DNA of 64,000 bases from Verticillium longisporum (taxonomy: Eukaryota > Ascomycota > Sordariomycetes > Glomerellales > Plectosphaerellaceae): positions 1,302,001-1,366,000 of the forward strand of contig JAETXT010000004.1 of NCBI GenBank assembly GCA_019188255.1, written 5' to 3'. The notes below the pieces were generated by a model, which saw nothing but the letters and a program-made list of their open reading frames with translations, made no database searches and was not told the DNA's origin. Each line of letters begins with the position of its first letter. Within the stretch, counting starts at the first letter, position 1. This document shows positions 1 through 14,916 of this stretch, piece after piece. Made by a program: the position numbers and the translations under genes.

Positions 1-3000
1 ATTAATTTAGCGATTATATTATAGTTCGAGGGAAGAGATAGGGAAGATATTATATATTCTAGAATAAATTTTAGGGAATATTATATAATAAGCTTATTTA
101 TTTACTTATTCTATAATCTAGACTTAGATATATTATAATATTAGCTTTTAGTCCGCTTTAAATTAGAAGTTCTTAATACAGAGCCCTATAACGTCCCTAA
201 TATTAAAGGTTTTTAATATATACCTCTTATTATAATAGAAGGCTTAAATATATATTATATATTATTAATTTTCGTTAACTATTTAGCGAATAATTATAAT
301 CTTCTCGATCTTTTCCCTTATACCTTAGACCTTTAAATCCTTTTTTAGGGCTATATAATTAACTATTCTAGGGTAATATTTATATAGGGCTTTAAATAAT
401 AAGACTTTAATAATACTATATATATTATTATAATATAAGAACTCTACTTCTTTTAAATAATATAATTACTCTTTTAGCGTTTAATTATTAATATAGTAAA
501 GGTATTTTTCTAGTATCTAGTAGGTTCTCTCTATCTATCTATGTATTTAAGGATAATAAGTAATAGAGAAATAGCGCTAAATTACTCTCTCTTAATAGAA
601 TTCCTCTTAGAATTTATTTATAAAGAATTTATCTCTATTATTTATTATACCCTCTAGGCTCCTAAACTTATACTCTATTTCTTTATAGAGGATCGTATTT
701 AGGCTAATAGCTATTAATATCTTATATATAGCTAAGAACTAAGTAGCTTTCGTAAATCGGTTTATAATTATAAATAATTATAAGGATAGAGTTATATTCT
801 AGGCTATTATCCTTTAATATAGGGCTTAGGCCTATAATAAAGTCTAAAGATATTTCTTAGAAAGGATAGGATAGAAGTAATAGCGATTATAACTTCTTAT
901 ATAGTCTATATTAAGGTATTTAAATCCCTTAATATATTAAGTATTCGGCTATATAATAGCGGACGTTAATAGATATATTTTCTTAATAGAACTTCCTCGT
1001 TAATAACTTAAAGGTCTTATTTACCCCTATATATCCTATTTAGGGGTTATTATAATATTACTTAAATAGCTCTTTATAGAATATTCCTTATATAAGGATA
1101 ATTAATCGTCCTTTAAAGAGGAGGATACTTTAATTATCTATAATATAACTTTCCCTTTTTCTAGCTTATTAGCTTATATTCTCCTTCTAAAAAAGGTATC
1201 CTAGGTTAATAGCTTATAATCCTCTAATTAAATCCTTAAATTCTAGGGTAAAGGTAGGCCTTAATATTATTTCGTTCTTTATAAGCTCCTTTATAATAGA
1301 ATATAGGATATATTAATCTAGAATAATAATCCTAGATTTTATCGATTCCTTAGACCCTTTTCTAATCCTTTAGCGAATTATTATTAACTTTCTAGCTTTA
1401 GCTTCTTAGCTTCGAGGTTAAAAAGAAGCTTTCTTCTCTACTTTATTTATTATAATAATATAGATATATATTACCCTTCGTTTAAAGGGTAAAAGCCCCT
1501 TTTCCCTAGAGCTATAATATCTTCTTAATATAAGGATAAGCTTCTATCCTTATAATATTACTTAAATAGCTTAGATATAGGATCTACTTATAACGTCCTT
1601 TAGCTTTATCTTTATAATAATTCGTTTAATATTTATAATTAAGTCTTCTATTAATTATAGCTTTTTAGATAATATAAGGAGTATATTACTTATTAATACT
1701 TATTCTCTTACATAATCTAATTATCTTAAGAGATTATTAGCTAGGTTTATAACCCTAAATCGGTATTAAATTTCGAAATTAAAAGATAATAATTAATATA
1801 TTTATTATATAAGTTTTCCCTAAAAGTCTCTAGCTAAGGCCTATATAATACCCTTAAAGGCTTAATAATCGGTTAATATTATAAAGACTTAATTTATACC
1901 TTTAAAGTAATAGCGCTAGTATTTTAGGCTTTCTATTATTATAAATAGTTCTTATTACTTAATCCTTTATTACTATTCTATTAATGAAAGCTTCTATAAA
2001 TAGTAAATAATAGGTCTCTAGCTATTCTTATATTTTTAATTAAGGATCCCCGAAATAGTATTATTTAATATATTAATCTCGATTTAACCTTTAAGTATAT
2101 AATCTTAATATTATAAGATTATAATAATAATAAAAGTAAGCTTTAATATTTTAAACGCCTTCTATACTTCTAATAGCTATTTAAATAATCCCTTTTCAAC
2201 TTTTATAATACTTCCTTTTAATAATATTAATAAAGGTATTATTATCTTAGAATATCCTTTAATAAATCATTAATAGAAGTTAGCGAATCCTAGGAATATT
2301 TATATATCCTTAAAAGATTTAAAGGATTATTAATTAACGATTATTTAGATATAATTTAAATCTATAATTATATTTTCTTTAAAGATAATAAACTTAAGGA
2401 ATTCTATTTTATTTTAATAGAATAAATATTTTAATTATTTTATAAAAAGCTTAAAGTCTTGAAATCTCTTAAGGACTTATTAGAAATAAGCTATATATTC
2501 CTCTTTTATTCTCGAATAAATTAAAATATTATTTAAATAAATAATATAGAAATTATTTAATAATTTAGCGAATATTTAATAAATATATACCTAGAACGTA
2601 ATAAAAGTATTTATAAGTCCGAATAGTATTATAATATATTTATAATATTTATATTAAGTTCGGAATATAGTTTTCTATTAATTATTCTCTTTAATATAAA
2701 TCTAATAATAAATATCTTAAATATCTATTTTAAAGAAATATTTTATTTTAATTAAATAATCTAAAAGTTTATTTATTAAAAAGAGAAAATATTAATTCTT
2801 TATAATAATTATATTTAAATCTTAATAATCGATTTATAAGCGTAAACTCTTATCCTTCTTTAGTACGAATAATACTAAAGCCCCTATAAAGCTAATAGAT
2901 TTCTTAATTCTCTTTATAGCCTCCCCTTCTACTATATAGCGATAGAGCTCTTTTAGCTACTTCTAGGATAATAAATAGATTAGCTTATAAAGAAGTTCGG

Positions 3001-5167
3001 CTTTTTCCTTTAGGTCTATTAAGTATTCTACGTCTTTTAATATTAATAATTCTTTTACTAAATCTTCGGAGAATATATCTTTAAACTCTATAAGTTCTAA
3101 AAGGAGCGCTTTAATTTATTTATTATTAAGAAAGGGCTTATTAATAATAGGAATCGTTATATTAAGTATTATAGCTACCGCTTAAGTAATATAGGCGATA
3201 TAGGCCTTAGCCTTATCTTCGATTATTATCTTTATAAACTCTTTAAAATCTATATTAGATATATAGCCCTAGGTAAAGGATCGGGTAGTAATATTTATTT
3301 AAATACTTTCTTTATTTATATTATTATTAAATAGAAGGATATACCTTAACCCTTTAAATCGTTCTATATATATAAATAATTAATATAATAATTAAAGTCG
3401 ATTTTATATATTTAATAAATAGAATAAGAAGGCGAATAATCTATAGCTATTTACTATTTATTTATTAAATATTTATAATTTAAGAGCTTCTATACCTTCT
3501 ACCTCTTATAGCTTTAATAGCTAAATAAAGGTAAGATTAATAATATCTATAATAATATTAATATCTAAGTTAATAAAGAATTTAATTTCCTTACTTTATT
3601 ATATAATAATTATTAATATTTTTATAGTTTTCCCGATATTTATTTTTAATATAATACTCTTTAGGTTAGAACTTATATTAAATCGTTTCCCGAGAATTCT
3701 ATTATCTAAATACCTTTAAACCTAAATAATTAGATATTAATAATTATAGCCTTTAGCCTTTATAATTTAGGCTAAATATAATTCTATACTTAGTACTTTA
3801 GCTTATTATAATAGAAGTATATATTAGATAGTATTATAAGGGTAGTATTTTAGTTACTTAATAATATTCTTATAAGGTAAGGGTTTAGGTTTCTCGCTTA
3901 CCTTAGTATAATACTTCTATTATAATAGGAGGAACGACTTTACTTTATTAGCGATTAATCCTATAAGGCTTCTCTCTTTAAGGCCCTATAATTAAGGGTA
4001 ATATTATAAAGTTCGCTTTAAGCTAATTAAGAATAAATTCGCTTCTTATTTTCTTATTATTTATTCTATAATTTATTAATATTTTATACCTATTAAGCCT
4101 TATATACTATTATTTTAATATCCTCGATAAGAATATAGTATTCTATTAACTTATCCTTTATAAAATAAAGGAATTATTAGAAATACTTAAAAGCGTATTC
4201 TTTATTATAATCTATATTTTCGCTAAATAGTTAATAGATATTCTCTTAATAATTAAAGAAGATAAGAAAAGAGATATCCCTATTTCTTTAAAAATAGAGC
4301 GAATATAATTATTCTTAATAAACTAAGTTTTATAAATCTTTTAATAAATACTCCTATTTTATAAAGTTTTAGAAATCTTCTTAATAGATATTTATATTAT
4401 CTTTATTAAAGTCCTCTTTATAAATCGTTTCGAGGTTCTAAGTATAATCTTATTATATTATTTATAAAATATAAATAAGTTTTATTATTAATTATTCTAT
4501 AATTTAAGCTATATTTATATTAAATTAAAAAGTATTTCTAGCTTTAATTATAATAAATCAATCGTTAATTTAAATAATAATAATATCCTTTTTAAGTATT
4601 TTATAATTATAAATAAATAATTTATTATAATTCTTTATAATAAAGGTATATTTAATAAGATATTAAATTAAGAGGTTATTCTTATATCTCTATTTATAGA
4701 GTTTATAAATTAAGGCTTAGAGGATTTATATTTATAATTTAGCTTAAGTCGTTTATTTATTAATATTTTAATAATAATTTTCTAGAGAAGATCCCGGTTT
4801 AAATATAATCTTCCTGTTATAGCTACCCCTAGACGATTCCGATAATATTCCTATTAATTCGTTTTTAGAGTAGTATCTATTATAATAAATAGTTCGCTTT
4901 TAAGTCCTAATACGCCTTAATTAATCTATTATTTAGCTTAATCTAATTATAAATTATAGAAATTAAAAAATATAAGGGTATAGGGCTAAGGGCTTAGATT
5001 AGGGAAAGTAATTAGATTAGCGAATAATTAATAAGCTATTATATTAATTTTAAGTTATCGAGGCTATCGAGTATAGCCTCGACTTCTCCTTTTAAACTAG
5101 GGCTTATTGCTGAAGTATCTACGATAATATAAATAGGGGTTTAGTTCCTAATATCTAACTCCTTATA
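1..5167 (-). mobile_element. Ty3/gypsy LTR retrotransposon copy A, RIP-decayed, 3' end outside window
   Basis: The sequence is the reverse complement of the family seen complete at 14917-22486. It runs from the region after integrase (position 1 matches about 20064 of that copy), back through integrase, reverse transcriptase and gag, to the 5' LTR at 4971-5167. No reading frame survives, because nearly all CpA and TpG have become TpA and stop codons (TAA, TAG) replace Gln and Trp codons. The antisense-ORF segment and 3' LTR would lie left of the window. It is inactive. The assignment rests on alignment by eye to the better-read copies. Confidence 0.85.
4971..5167 (-). repeat. gypsy LTR, 5' LTR of copy A
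   Basis: This 197-bp LTR starts tataaaggg... and ends ...ctccttata in window orientation. The ends fit an original TG...CA LTR in which RIP turned TG and CA into TA. The sequence to its left is the gag side of copy A, so this is the 5' LTR of a minus-strand element. Confidence 0.85.
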
Positions 5168-5373
5168 AATAGATTTAATATAGATATATTAACTTTAATA
5201 ATAAATTAATATATAGCCTATATTTAAGTAAGTTATTCCTCTCTTAATTAATTATTTATAAAAGCGCCTCTCTTATATTAGCTTATCGATATAGATTATA
5301 TATTATACTCCTAATTACCCTATATAGGAGTAGATATCCAATTATAGGGTATAAGAATATCTATCTAATTACT
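5168..5373. other. 205-bp spacer between two gypsy LTRs
   Basis: This AT-rich stretch matches neither the LTR nor the internal parts of the gypsy family that I can see. It contains an imperfect palindrome around 5310-5333 (actcc...ggagt). It may be a remnant of the original target or of another repeat. No gene is visible. Confidence 0.4.
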
Positions 5374-5570
5374 TATAAAGGTATTAGGCTAAGGGCCTAG
5401 ATTAAGGAAAATAACTAAATTAGCGAATAATTAATAAGCTATTATATTAACTTTAACTTATTAAGGCTATCGAGTATAGCCTTAACTTCTCCTTTTAAAC
5501 TTAAGTTTCTTATTAAAGTATTTACGATAATATAAATAGGGGTTAAATTCTTAACGTCTAACTCCTTATA
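5374..5570 (-). repeat. gypsy LTR, 3' LTR of copy B
   Basis: This is a 197-bp LTR with RIP-altered ends (tataaagg...ccttata). The polypurine-tract complement directly follows it, which sets the orientation. Confidence 0.85.
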
Positions 5571-6502
5571 TTACCTCCCCTCCTAGAAGTCTAGTCCCTA
5601 GAACTTATAAGACATTTATTAATATATCTTACTACTTGAATATATATTATTTATAAGGCCTTATCCTTTAATATAATTATAATATAGAGCTAGGTTAGAT
5701 ATATTATAGAAATTATAATAATAATAATATTAATAATAGCTTAGAAACAAGTAATAATATAGAATAGTCCTTATCGCTAATTTATAAATAATAATTTATT
5801 ATATTTATTTTATAAGGTTCTCTCTATTATATTTATAATTCTCTTAAATTCTATTATCCTTAGCTTCTTTCTAATAATTAATATCGCTATAATTATTATA
5901 TCTTTATATTACTTACTTAATCCTATATTTATCTTTAATTATTTTAATTATCTCGTTTAATTATTATTATATTAGATATCGTTCTCTATTTTAATAAAGT
6001 ATATCTATATAACCCTTAGCTTATTTAAATATATAATTACTAGCTCTTTAATATTAAGGCTAATAATCCCCTTTATAAGTACTACTTTAATAAGCTCGCC
6101 TCTTAGCTAGATATCGAATATATAGCTAGACGTTCTAATATTAAATATATTATATATAAATTCGATAAAAGTATTTAGTTCTTTATAAGTTTATTAAAAA
6201 CCTTAGCTATATTAGTTAATAATTATAGATCTTTAAGCCCTTTTATAAAATTATTTAATTTATTTAATAAGAAGTTATTCACTAAATAAATATTATTAAA
6301 GGTATAAATTTATATAATTATTTTTCTAAATAATATATTTATTATTTCTTATATTTTATTAAAATAATAAAATATTTTAAAAAGATATTAAAGATTATTA
6401 TCGATTTTATTAATAATAATTTAATCTATAATATTATAGATTATATTTATATTCCTAGGTTTCTTTTTATTAGTTATATAATATATATTTATTAAGATAT
6501 CT
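5374..6502 (-). mobile_element. Ty3/gypsy copy B, truncated (3' LTR plus adjoining internal sequence)
   Basis: A complete LTR (5374-5570) is followed immediately by the polypurine-tract complement ttacctcccctcc, which marks it as the 3' LTR of a minus-strand element. The next ~930 bp align with the 3' internal region of copies C and I. The match stops near 6502, where an unrelated sequence begins. All pol and gag sequence is missing. Confidence 0.75.
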
Positions 6503-7437
6503 ATTGAACTAATATTAGGGAACTCTATAGTTAGGATAGTGATATCTAGGATATCTAGGATCTACTGCTCTCAGGAGCATATAAACTATAGCTTACGTAA
6601 TCGGTGAGAGTAGATAGGTATATCTAACTCACGAAGGTAGCAGTAACTTAGAGAAGAAGATAAGAATTAACTATTATAAGACTTATTAGATACCCTACCT
6701 ATTTAGAGCTTATAAGTATAGCGGAAGTACTAGATTAGGGTTTATATAAATAGTAAAGCCCTCTTAATATTAATTAATATTACGTTTAACGTAATATAGA
6801 ATAGCTAGAGCTAGAGAAGTTAAGATCGATCCTATAAATAGTATATTTATTATATATAAGCTTATTAATTACGCTTTATAAGTAATTATAAGAGTATTAT
6901 TTTATTTTTAAATACTTTTAGACTCTTATATAAGCTTAGTAATAGGGAATTCCCTTATTATATAATTTATAAGAGCACTATCTACTTCGAGTATCTTAGG
7001 ACTCCTACGACTAAGATTACTACTAAGCTATATCGCTAATTATAAAACCCGAAAAACGAAGCTATATAGAATAGTTAATTACTCGTATTAGAGCTTTATA
7101 AACCTAGTAATAATAAGCTCTTTAGATTATAGTAATAGCTCTATAATAGAGCTAGAGAGCGCTAAAAAGCTATAATAGGAGTTCGATATTATTCTAAAGG
7201 ATATTAATATTATATACTTTATTTAAAGGGTTAGGAAGGATCTCGATATCGATTTTATTATAAATAATATAGAGCTATAGTTCCTAGGATTATTAGATTT
7301 AATATTTATAGATCTTAAGAATACTTAGATTATTAAAGTAATAAGTATATATAGAAATATAAAGGGAGTTTACTTTTTAGAAGTATTTATTAAAGACTTC
7401 TAAAACTAGAGTAAAAAGGATTTCGACTCCTATAATT
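6503..7437. other. Unidentified decayed repeat with residual CA/TG
   Basis: This ~935-bp segment separates truncated copy B from copy C and matches no part of the gypsy family that I can see. It is less mutated than its surroundings: around 6509-6660 several TG and CA dinucleotides survive (tgaact, ctgctctcagg, cacgaaggtagcag), while its right half is heavily altered. The start (ttagggaactc near 6515) could belong to an LTR of another family, but I cannot show a partner copy. No reading frame of note is present. Confidence 0.45.
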
Positions 7438-7633
7438 TATAAAGGTATTAGGCTAAGGGCCTAGATTAGGGAAGCAATTAGATTAGCGAATAACCGGTAA
7501 GCTATTATATTAACTTTAACTTATCGAGGCTATCGAGTATAGCCTCGACTTCTCCTTTTAAACTTAGGCTTATCGCTAAAGTATCTACGATAATACGAAT
7601 AAGGGTTAGGTTCTTAATATCTAACTCCTTATA
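7438..7633 (-). repeat. gypsy LTR, 3' LTR of copy C
   Basis: This is a 196-bp LTR with the same ends as the other copies. The polypurine-tract complement (ttacctcccctc) adjoins it at 7634. Confidence 0.85.
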
Positions 7634-10600
7634 TTACCTCCCCTCTTAGAGGTTTAGTCCTTAGAACTTATAATGCCTTCGCTAATACGTCTTAGTGCCC
7701 TAATATATATTATTTATATAGCTTTATTCCCTAGTATAGCTATAATATAGAGCTAAGTTAGATATATTACGGAAATTATAATAATAATAATAATACTAAT
7801 AATAGCCTAGAAGTAAATAATAATATAGAATAGTGTTTATTATTAATTTATAAATAATAGTTTATTATACCTATTTTATAAGGTTCTCTCTATTATACCT
7901 ATAACTCTCCTAGATCTTATTATCCTTAGCTTCTCTTTAATAATCGATATTATTATAATTTATTATATTCTTATCTTATCTATTTAATCCTATATTTATC
8001 CTTAAATATCTTAATTATCCTATTTAATTATTATAATATCGGATATTACCCTCTATTTTAATAAAATATATTTATATAATCCTTAGCTTATTTAAGCTTA
8101 TAATCGCTAGCTTCTTAATATTAAGGCTAAGAACCTTTTATATAAATACTATTTTAATAAACTTACTATTTAATTAGATATTAAATATATAGTTAATCGT
8201 TCTAATATTAAATATAATATTTATAAATTCGATAAAAGCGCTTATTTTATTATAAATTCACTAAAGCTTTTAGCTATATTAGTTAATAATTATAGATCCT
8301 TAAGCCCTTTTATAGGATTATTTAATTCATTTAATAAGAGGTTTATAATTAAATATATACTATTAAAGGTATAACCTTATATAATTATTTATCGAAATAG
8401 TATATTTATTATCTCTCTTATTTTATTAAAGTAATTAAATATTTTAAGAAAATATCGGAAATTATTATCGATTTACCTAATAATAGCTATTTCTATAATA
8501 CTATAAATTATTTTTAAATTTTTAAATTCCCTTTTATTAATTATATAATATCTATTTATTAAAATATCCTCTATATATTTACTATTATCTCTCTAGCTTC
8601 GTTAATTTATAAATTTCCTAGCCCTTTATTTTATATCCTTTTACTAATTAAGTCTTCTTTAATAGATTTAGCCTCTAAATTATAAAGCCCTTAAAGAAGC
8701 TATTACTATTTATTAACTTAGAAATATTATTTATTATTAAGAGCCTAATACCCTTAAACTTACCCTCTTCTATCTATATATCGATTTATATAATTATTTT
8801 TTAGATAATAAAGACGTAATTAGGGTAATCTATAACCGCCCTAAACTTCTTATTAACTTTAAGCTTATCGATCTATTAATAGGTACTTTTAATAATAATA
8901 ATCCTATCTACTTATATCTCTAAAGCACTTATTATCTAAGCTATACCCTTATTAGTTAATTATTCTCTTATATTTCGAAGAATATTAATATTATTATAGC
9001 CTTTATTATAAATAAGAAAGGGAATATTATTATTAAGAAAAAAATTATAATTATAAAGAAGAAAGAGGTAAAAGAATATAAAATAATAGAGAAAGCTATT
9101 AAGCTTATTACTATTAAGGAGAAGAAAGTAGCTAATATTAAAGCTTATATCTATAAAGCTTAAAAGGAGCTCCGCTATATTATTAATAATTCTAAAGCTT
9201 TTAAGGAAATATTAATAGCTCGAACCTTTACCTCTAAGGCTATTATTATTCTAAAAAGGTCGATTAAGCGCTCCGCTCTAGCTCTAGCCTCTAGCCGCTT
9301 AATAAAGAGAATTTAATCGATTCCTTAAAAGACTATATAGATTATTAATAATAATAAAGAAAATAATAATAAAGAAAATAATAATAATAATAATAATACT
9401 AAGAGTATTAATAAGCTAATTATTAAAAGTTTAATCGAAATAGATAATTTAGAATAATATTTCCTTTATTTAAATAAAGATAAAAGGGAATTAATATCTT
9501 AATAATAATAATTATAAAATATTATTATATTATTTAATTAATATATTAATAATATTATTAAAGCTTAATATTAAAGTTCTATTTTTATTTCTTTATTTTT
9601 CTTATATAATAATTTATTAAAAATTAATTTAAGATTTTAATTACTTATCTTATTATTTATATTTATATTTCTAATATTTCTAATACCTTTTTAAGATTTA
9701 TATTATATTTTTAAAATAGCTTTCGAGTTCTTAGATATTATATTCTATTAATTATTTAGCCTATTTTACTAAATAGAACCTTTACCTTTAATCCTCTTTA
9801 TAAGATATAATATCTTCGATTTCCTATTTATCCTATTTATCCTTTAATATAGGAAAATAAGCTAATTATTTAGTATTAATTTAGTAATTATATTATAGCT
9901 TTAGGGAAGAGATAGGGAAGATATTATATATTCTAGAATAAATCTCGGGAAATATTATATAATAAGCTTATTTACTTACTTATTTTATAATCTAGATTTA
10001 GATATATTATAATATTAGCTTCTAATTTACTTTAAATTAGAAGTTCTTAATAAAAAGCCCTATAATATTCTTAATATTAAAGGCTTTTAATATATACCTT
10101 TTATTATAATAGAAAGCTTAAATATATATTATATATTATTAGTTTTTATTAATAATTTAGCGAATACTTATAATCTTCTCGATCCTTTCCTTTATATTCT
10201 AAACCTTTATATCCTTTTTTAAAGCTATATAATTAATTATTCTAAAATAATATTTATATAAAGCTTTAAATAGAGAGATATTAATAATATTATATATATT
10301 ATTATTATATAAGAATTATATTTCTTTTAAATAATATAATTACTCTTTTAATATTTAATTATTAATATAGTAAAGGTATTTTTCTAGTATTTAGTAAGTT
10401 CTCTCTATCTACTTATCTATCTAAGGGTAATAAATAATAAAAAGGTAGCGCTAAATCGCTCTCTCTTAATAGAATTCCTCTTAGAATTTACTTATAAAGA
10501 GTTTATCTCTATCGTTTATTATACCCTCTAAGCTCCTAAACCTATACTCTATTTCCTTATAGAGGATTATATTTAAGCTAATAGCTATTAATATCTTATA

Positions 10601-13600
10601 TATAGCTAGGAATTAAATAGCTTTCGTAAATTAGTTTACGATTATAAGGATAGAATCGTACTCTAGGCTATTATCCTTTAATATAGGGCTTAGGCTTATA
10701 ATAAAATCTAAAGATATTTCTTAGAATAGATAGGATAGGAGTAATAATAATTATAGCTTCTTATATAATATATATTAAAGTACTTAAGTCCTTTAATATA
10801 TTAAGTAATTAGTAATATAATAATAGATATTAATAGATATATTTTCTTAATAGAACTTCCTTATTAATAGCTTAAAGGTCTTATTTACCCCTATATATCT
10901 TATTTAAGGGTTATTATGATATTATTTAAATAGCTCCTTATAGAGTATTCCTTATATAAGGATAATTAATCGTCCCTTAAAGAAGAAAATATTTTAATTA
11001 TTTATAATATAATTTTCCTTTCTTTTAGCTTATTAGTTTATATTCTTTTTCTAAAAAAGGTATCCTAGGTTAATAATTTATAATCCTCTAACTAAATCCT
11101 TAAATTCTAATATAAAAATAAGCTTTAATATTATTTCGTTCTTTATAAGCTCTTTAATAATAGAATATAAGATATATTAACTTAGAATAATAATCCTAGA
11201 TTTTATCGATTCTTTAGACCTTTTCTTAATCCTTTAGCGAATTACTATTAACTTTCTAGCCTTAGCTTCTTAGCTTTAAGGTTAGAAAGAAGCTTTCTTT
11301 TCTATTTTATTTATTATAATAATATAAATATATATTACTTTTCGCTTAAAAGGTAAAAGCCCCTTTTCCCTAGAACTATAATATCTTCTTAATATAGGGA
11401 TAGGCTTCTATCCTTATAATATTACTTAGATAGCTTAGATATAAGCTCTATTTATAGTATCCTTTTGCTTTATCTTTATAATAGTCTATTTAATATTTAT
11501 AATTAAGTCTTTTATTAATTATAGCTTTTTAAATAATATAAAGAGTATATCGTTTATTAATACTTATTCTTTTATATAGTTTAATTATTTTAAGAGATTA
11601 TTAATTAAGTTTATAACTTTAAATTAATATTAAATTTTAAAATTAAAAGATAATAATTAATATATTTATTATATAAGCTTTCCTTAAAAGTCTCTAGCTA
11701 AAGCTTATATAATACCTTTAAAGGCTTAATAATTAATTAATATTATAAAGACTTAATCTATACCTTTAAAATAATAATATTAATATTCTAAGCTTTTTAT
11801 TATTATAAGTAATTCTTATTATTTAATCCCCTATTATTATTCTATTAGCGAAAGCTTTTATAAATAATAAATAATAAATCTCTAGCTATTTTTATATTTT
11901 TAGCTAAGGATCCTTAAGATAATATATTTTAATATATTAATCTTAACCCGACCTTTAAATATATAATCCTAATATTATAAGATTATAATAATAATAAAAA
12001 TAAGCTTTAATACTTTAAATATTTTCTATATTTTAAATAGCTATTTAAATAATCCCTTCTTAACCCTTATAATATTTCCTTTTAATAATATTAATAAAAA
12101 TATTATTATCTTAAAGTATTTTTTAATAAATTATTAATAGAAATTAATAAATCCTAGGAATATTTATATATCTTTAAAGGATTTAGGGGGTTATTAATTA
12201 ATAATTACTTAAATATAATTTAAATCTATAATTATCCTTTCTTTAAAGATAATAAGCTTAAAGAATTCTATTTTATCTTAATAAAATAAATATTTTAATT
12301 ATTTTATAAAAAGCTTAAAATCTTAAAGTTTCTTAAGGATTTATAAAAAATAAATTATATATTCTTCCTTTATTTTCGAATAAATTAAAATATTATTTAA
12401 ATAAATAATATAGAAATCGTTTAATAATCTAATAAATATTTAATAAATATATTTTTAGAAGATAATAAAAGTATTTATAAGCTTAAATAATATTATAATA
12501 TATTTATAATATTTATATTAAATTTAGAATATAATTTTCTATTAATTATTCTCTTTAATATAAATCGAATAATAAATATCTTAGATATCTATTTTAGAGA
12601 AATATTTTACTTTAATTAAATAATCTAAAAGTTCGCTTATTAGAGGGAGAAAGTATTAATTCTTTATAATAATTATATTTAGATTTTAATAATCGATATA
12701 TAAATATAAACTCCTATCCTTCTTTAATATAAATAATACTAGAGCTTTTATAGGGTTAATAGATTTCTTAATTCTCTTTATAGCCTCCCTTTCCACTATA
12801 TAGTAATAAAGCTCTTCTAGCTACCTCTAGGATAATAAATAGATTAGCTTATAAAGAAGTTTAGCCCTTTCTTTTAAATCTACTAAGTATTTTATATCTT
12901 TTAATATTAATAATTCTTTCGCTAAGTTTTTAAAGAATATATCTTTAAATTCTATAAATTCTAAAAAGAGCGCTTTAATTTATTTATTATTAAGAGAAGG
13001 CTTATCGATAATAGGAATTATTATATTAAATATTATAGCTATTACTTAAGTAATATAAATAATATAGGCTTTAGCTTTATTATCGATTATTATCTTTATA
13101 AACTCTTTAAATTCTATATTAAATATATAGCCCTAAATAAAGGATTAAATAATAATATCTATTTAGATATTTTCCTTATTTATATTATTATTAAATAGAA
13201 GGATATACTTTAACTTTTTAGGTTATTCTATATATATAAATAGCTAATATAATAATCGGGGTCGATTTTATATATTTAATAAATAGAATAAGAAAGTAAA
13301 TAATTTATAGCTATTCGCTATCTATTTATCGAATATTTATAGTTTAAGAGCTTTTATATTTTCTATTTCTTATAGCTTTAATAGCTAAATAACGGTAAAA
13401 CTAATAATATTTATAATAACGTTAATATCTAAGTTAATAGAGAATTTAATTTCCTTACTTTATTAGATAATAATCGCTAATACTTTTATAGTTTTCTTAA
13501 TATTTATCTTTAATATAATACCTTTTAAATCGGAATTTATACTAAATCGTTTTCCGAGAATTCTATTATCTAGATACCCTTAAACTTAAATAATTAGATA

Positions 13601-14833
13601 TTAATAATTATAGCTTTTAGCTTTTATAGCTTAAGCTAAATATAATCCTATATTTAATATCTTAATTTATTATAATAGAAGTATATATTAAATAGTATTA
13701 TAAGGGTAATATTTTAGCTATTCGATAATATTCTTATAGAATAAGGGTTCGGGTTTCTTACTTACCTTAATATAATATTTCTATTATAATAAGAGGAACG
13801 ACCTTACTTTATTAATAATTAATCCTATAAAGCTTCTCTCTTTAAAGCCCTATAATTAAGAGCGATATTATAAAGTTCGCTTTAAATTAATTAAGAATAA
13901 GTTTATTTCTTAATTTTTTATTATTTATTCTATAATTTATTAATCTCCTATACTTATTAAGCCTTATAAATAACCGCTTTAATATCCTCGATAAGAATAT
14001 AATATTCTATTAATTTATCCTTTATAAAATAAAGGAATTATTAGAAATATTTAAAAATATATTCTTTATTATAATCTATATTTTTATTAAATAATTAATA
14101 AATATTCTTTTATTAATTAAAGAAAATAAGAAAGGAAATATCCTTATTTCCTTAAAAGTAGAATAAATATAATTATTCTTAATAAACTAAATTTTATAAA
14201 TCCTTTAATAAATAATCTTATTTTATAAAGCTATAGAAATCTTCTTAATAAATATTTATATTATCTTTATTAAAGTCCTCTCTATAAATCCTTTTAAGGT
14301 TCTAAATATAATTTTATTATATTATTTATAAAATATAAATAAGTTTTATTATTAATTATTTTATAATTTAAGATATATTTATATTAAATTAAAAAGTATT
14401 TCTAGCTTTAATTATAATAAATTAATTATCGATTTAAATAATTATAATATCTTTTTAAATATTTTATAATTATAAATAAATAATTTATTAAAATTCTTTA
14501 TAATAAAGATATATTTAATAAAATATTAAATTAAGAGGTTATTATTATATCTCTATTCGCGGAATTTATAAATTAAAGCTTAAAGGACCTATATTTATAG
14601 TTTAGCCTAAATTATTTATTTATTAATATTTCGATAATAGTTTTCTAGAGAAGATCCTAATTTAAGTATAATCTTCCTATTATAATTACCCTTTAATAAT
14701 TCTAATAATATTCTTATTAATTTATCTTTAGAGTAGTATTTATTATAATAAATAATTCGCTTTTAAGTTTTAATATACTTTAATTAATCTATTACTTAGC
14801 TTAATCTAATTATAGGTTATAGAAGTTAAAGAA

Positions 14834-14916
14834 TATAAAGGTATAAGGCTAAGGGCCTAGATTAAGGAAGGTAATTCGATTAGCGAATAATCGGTAAGCT
14901 ATTATATTAACTTTAA
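14834..14916 (-). repeat. gypsy LTR fragment, truncated 5' LTR of copy C
   Basis: Only the first 83 bp (window orientation) of the LTR is present, from tataaagg to ctttaa. The rest is absent, and the left LTR of copy D follows without a spacer. Confidence 0.8.

Larger units (their letters stand above)
7438..14916 (-). mobile_element. Ty3/gypsy copy C, nearly full length
   Basis: This minus-strand element has its 3' LTR at 7438-7633, followed by the polypurine tract complement, an antisense ORF segment (~8600-9480, readable on the plus strand), integrase, reverse transcriptase, gag and a 5' LTR cut to 83 bp (14834-14916). The order is that of Ty3/gypsy elements (gag, RT, IN). It is heavily RIP-mutated and has no intact ORF. 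It ends exactly where the opposite-facing copy D begins, so ~114 bp of its 5' LTR has been lost. Confidence 0.85.
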
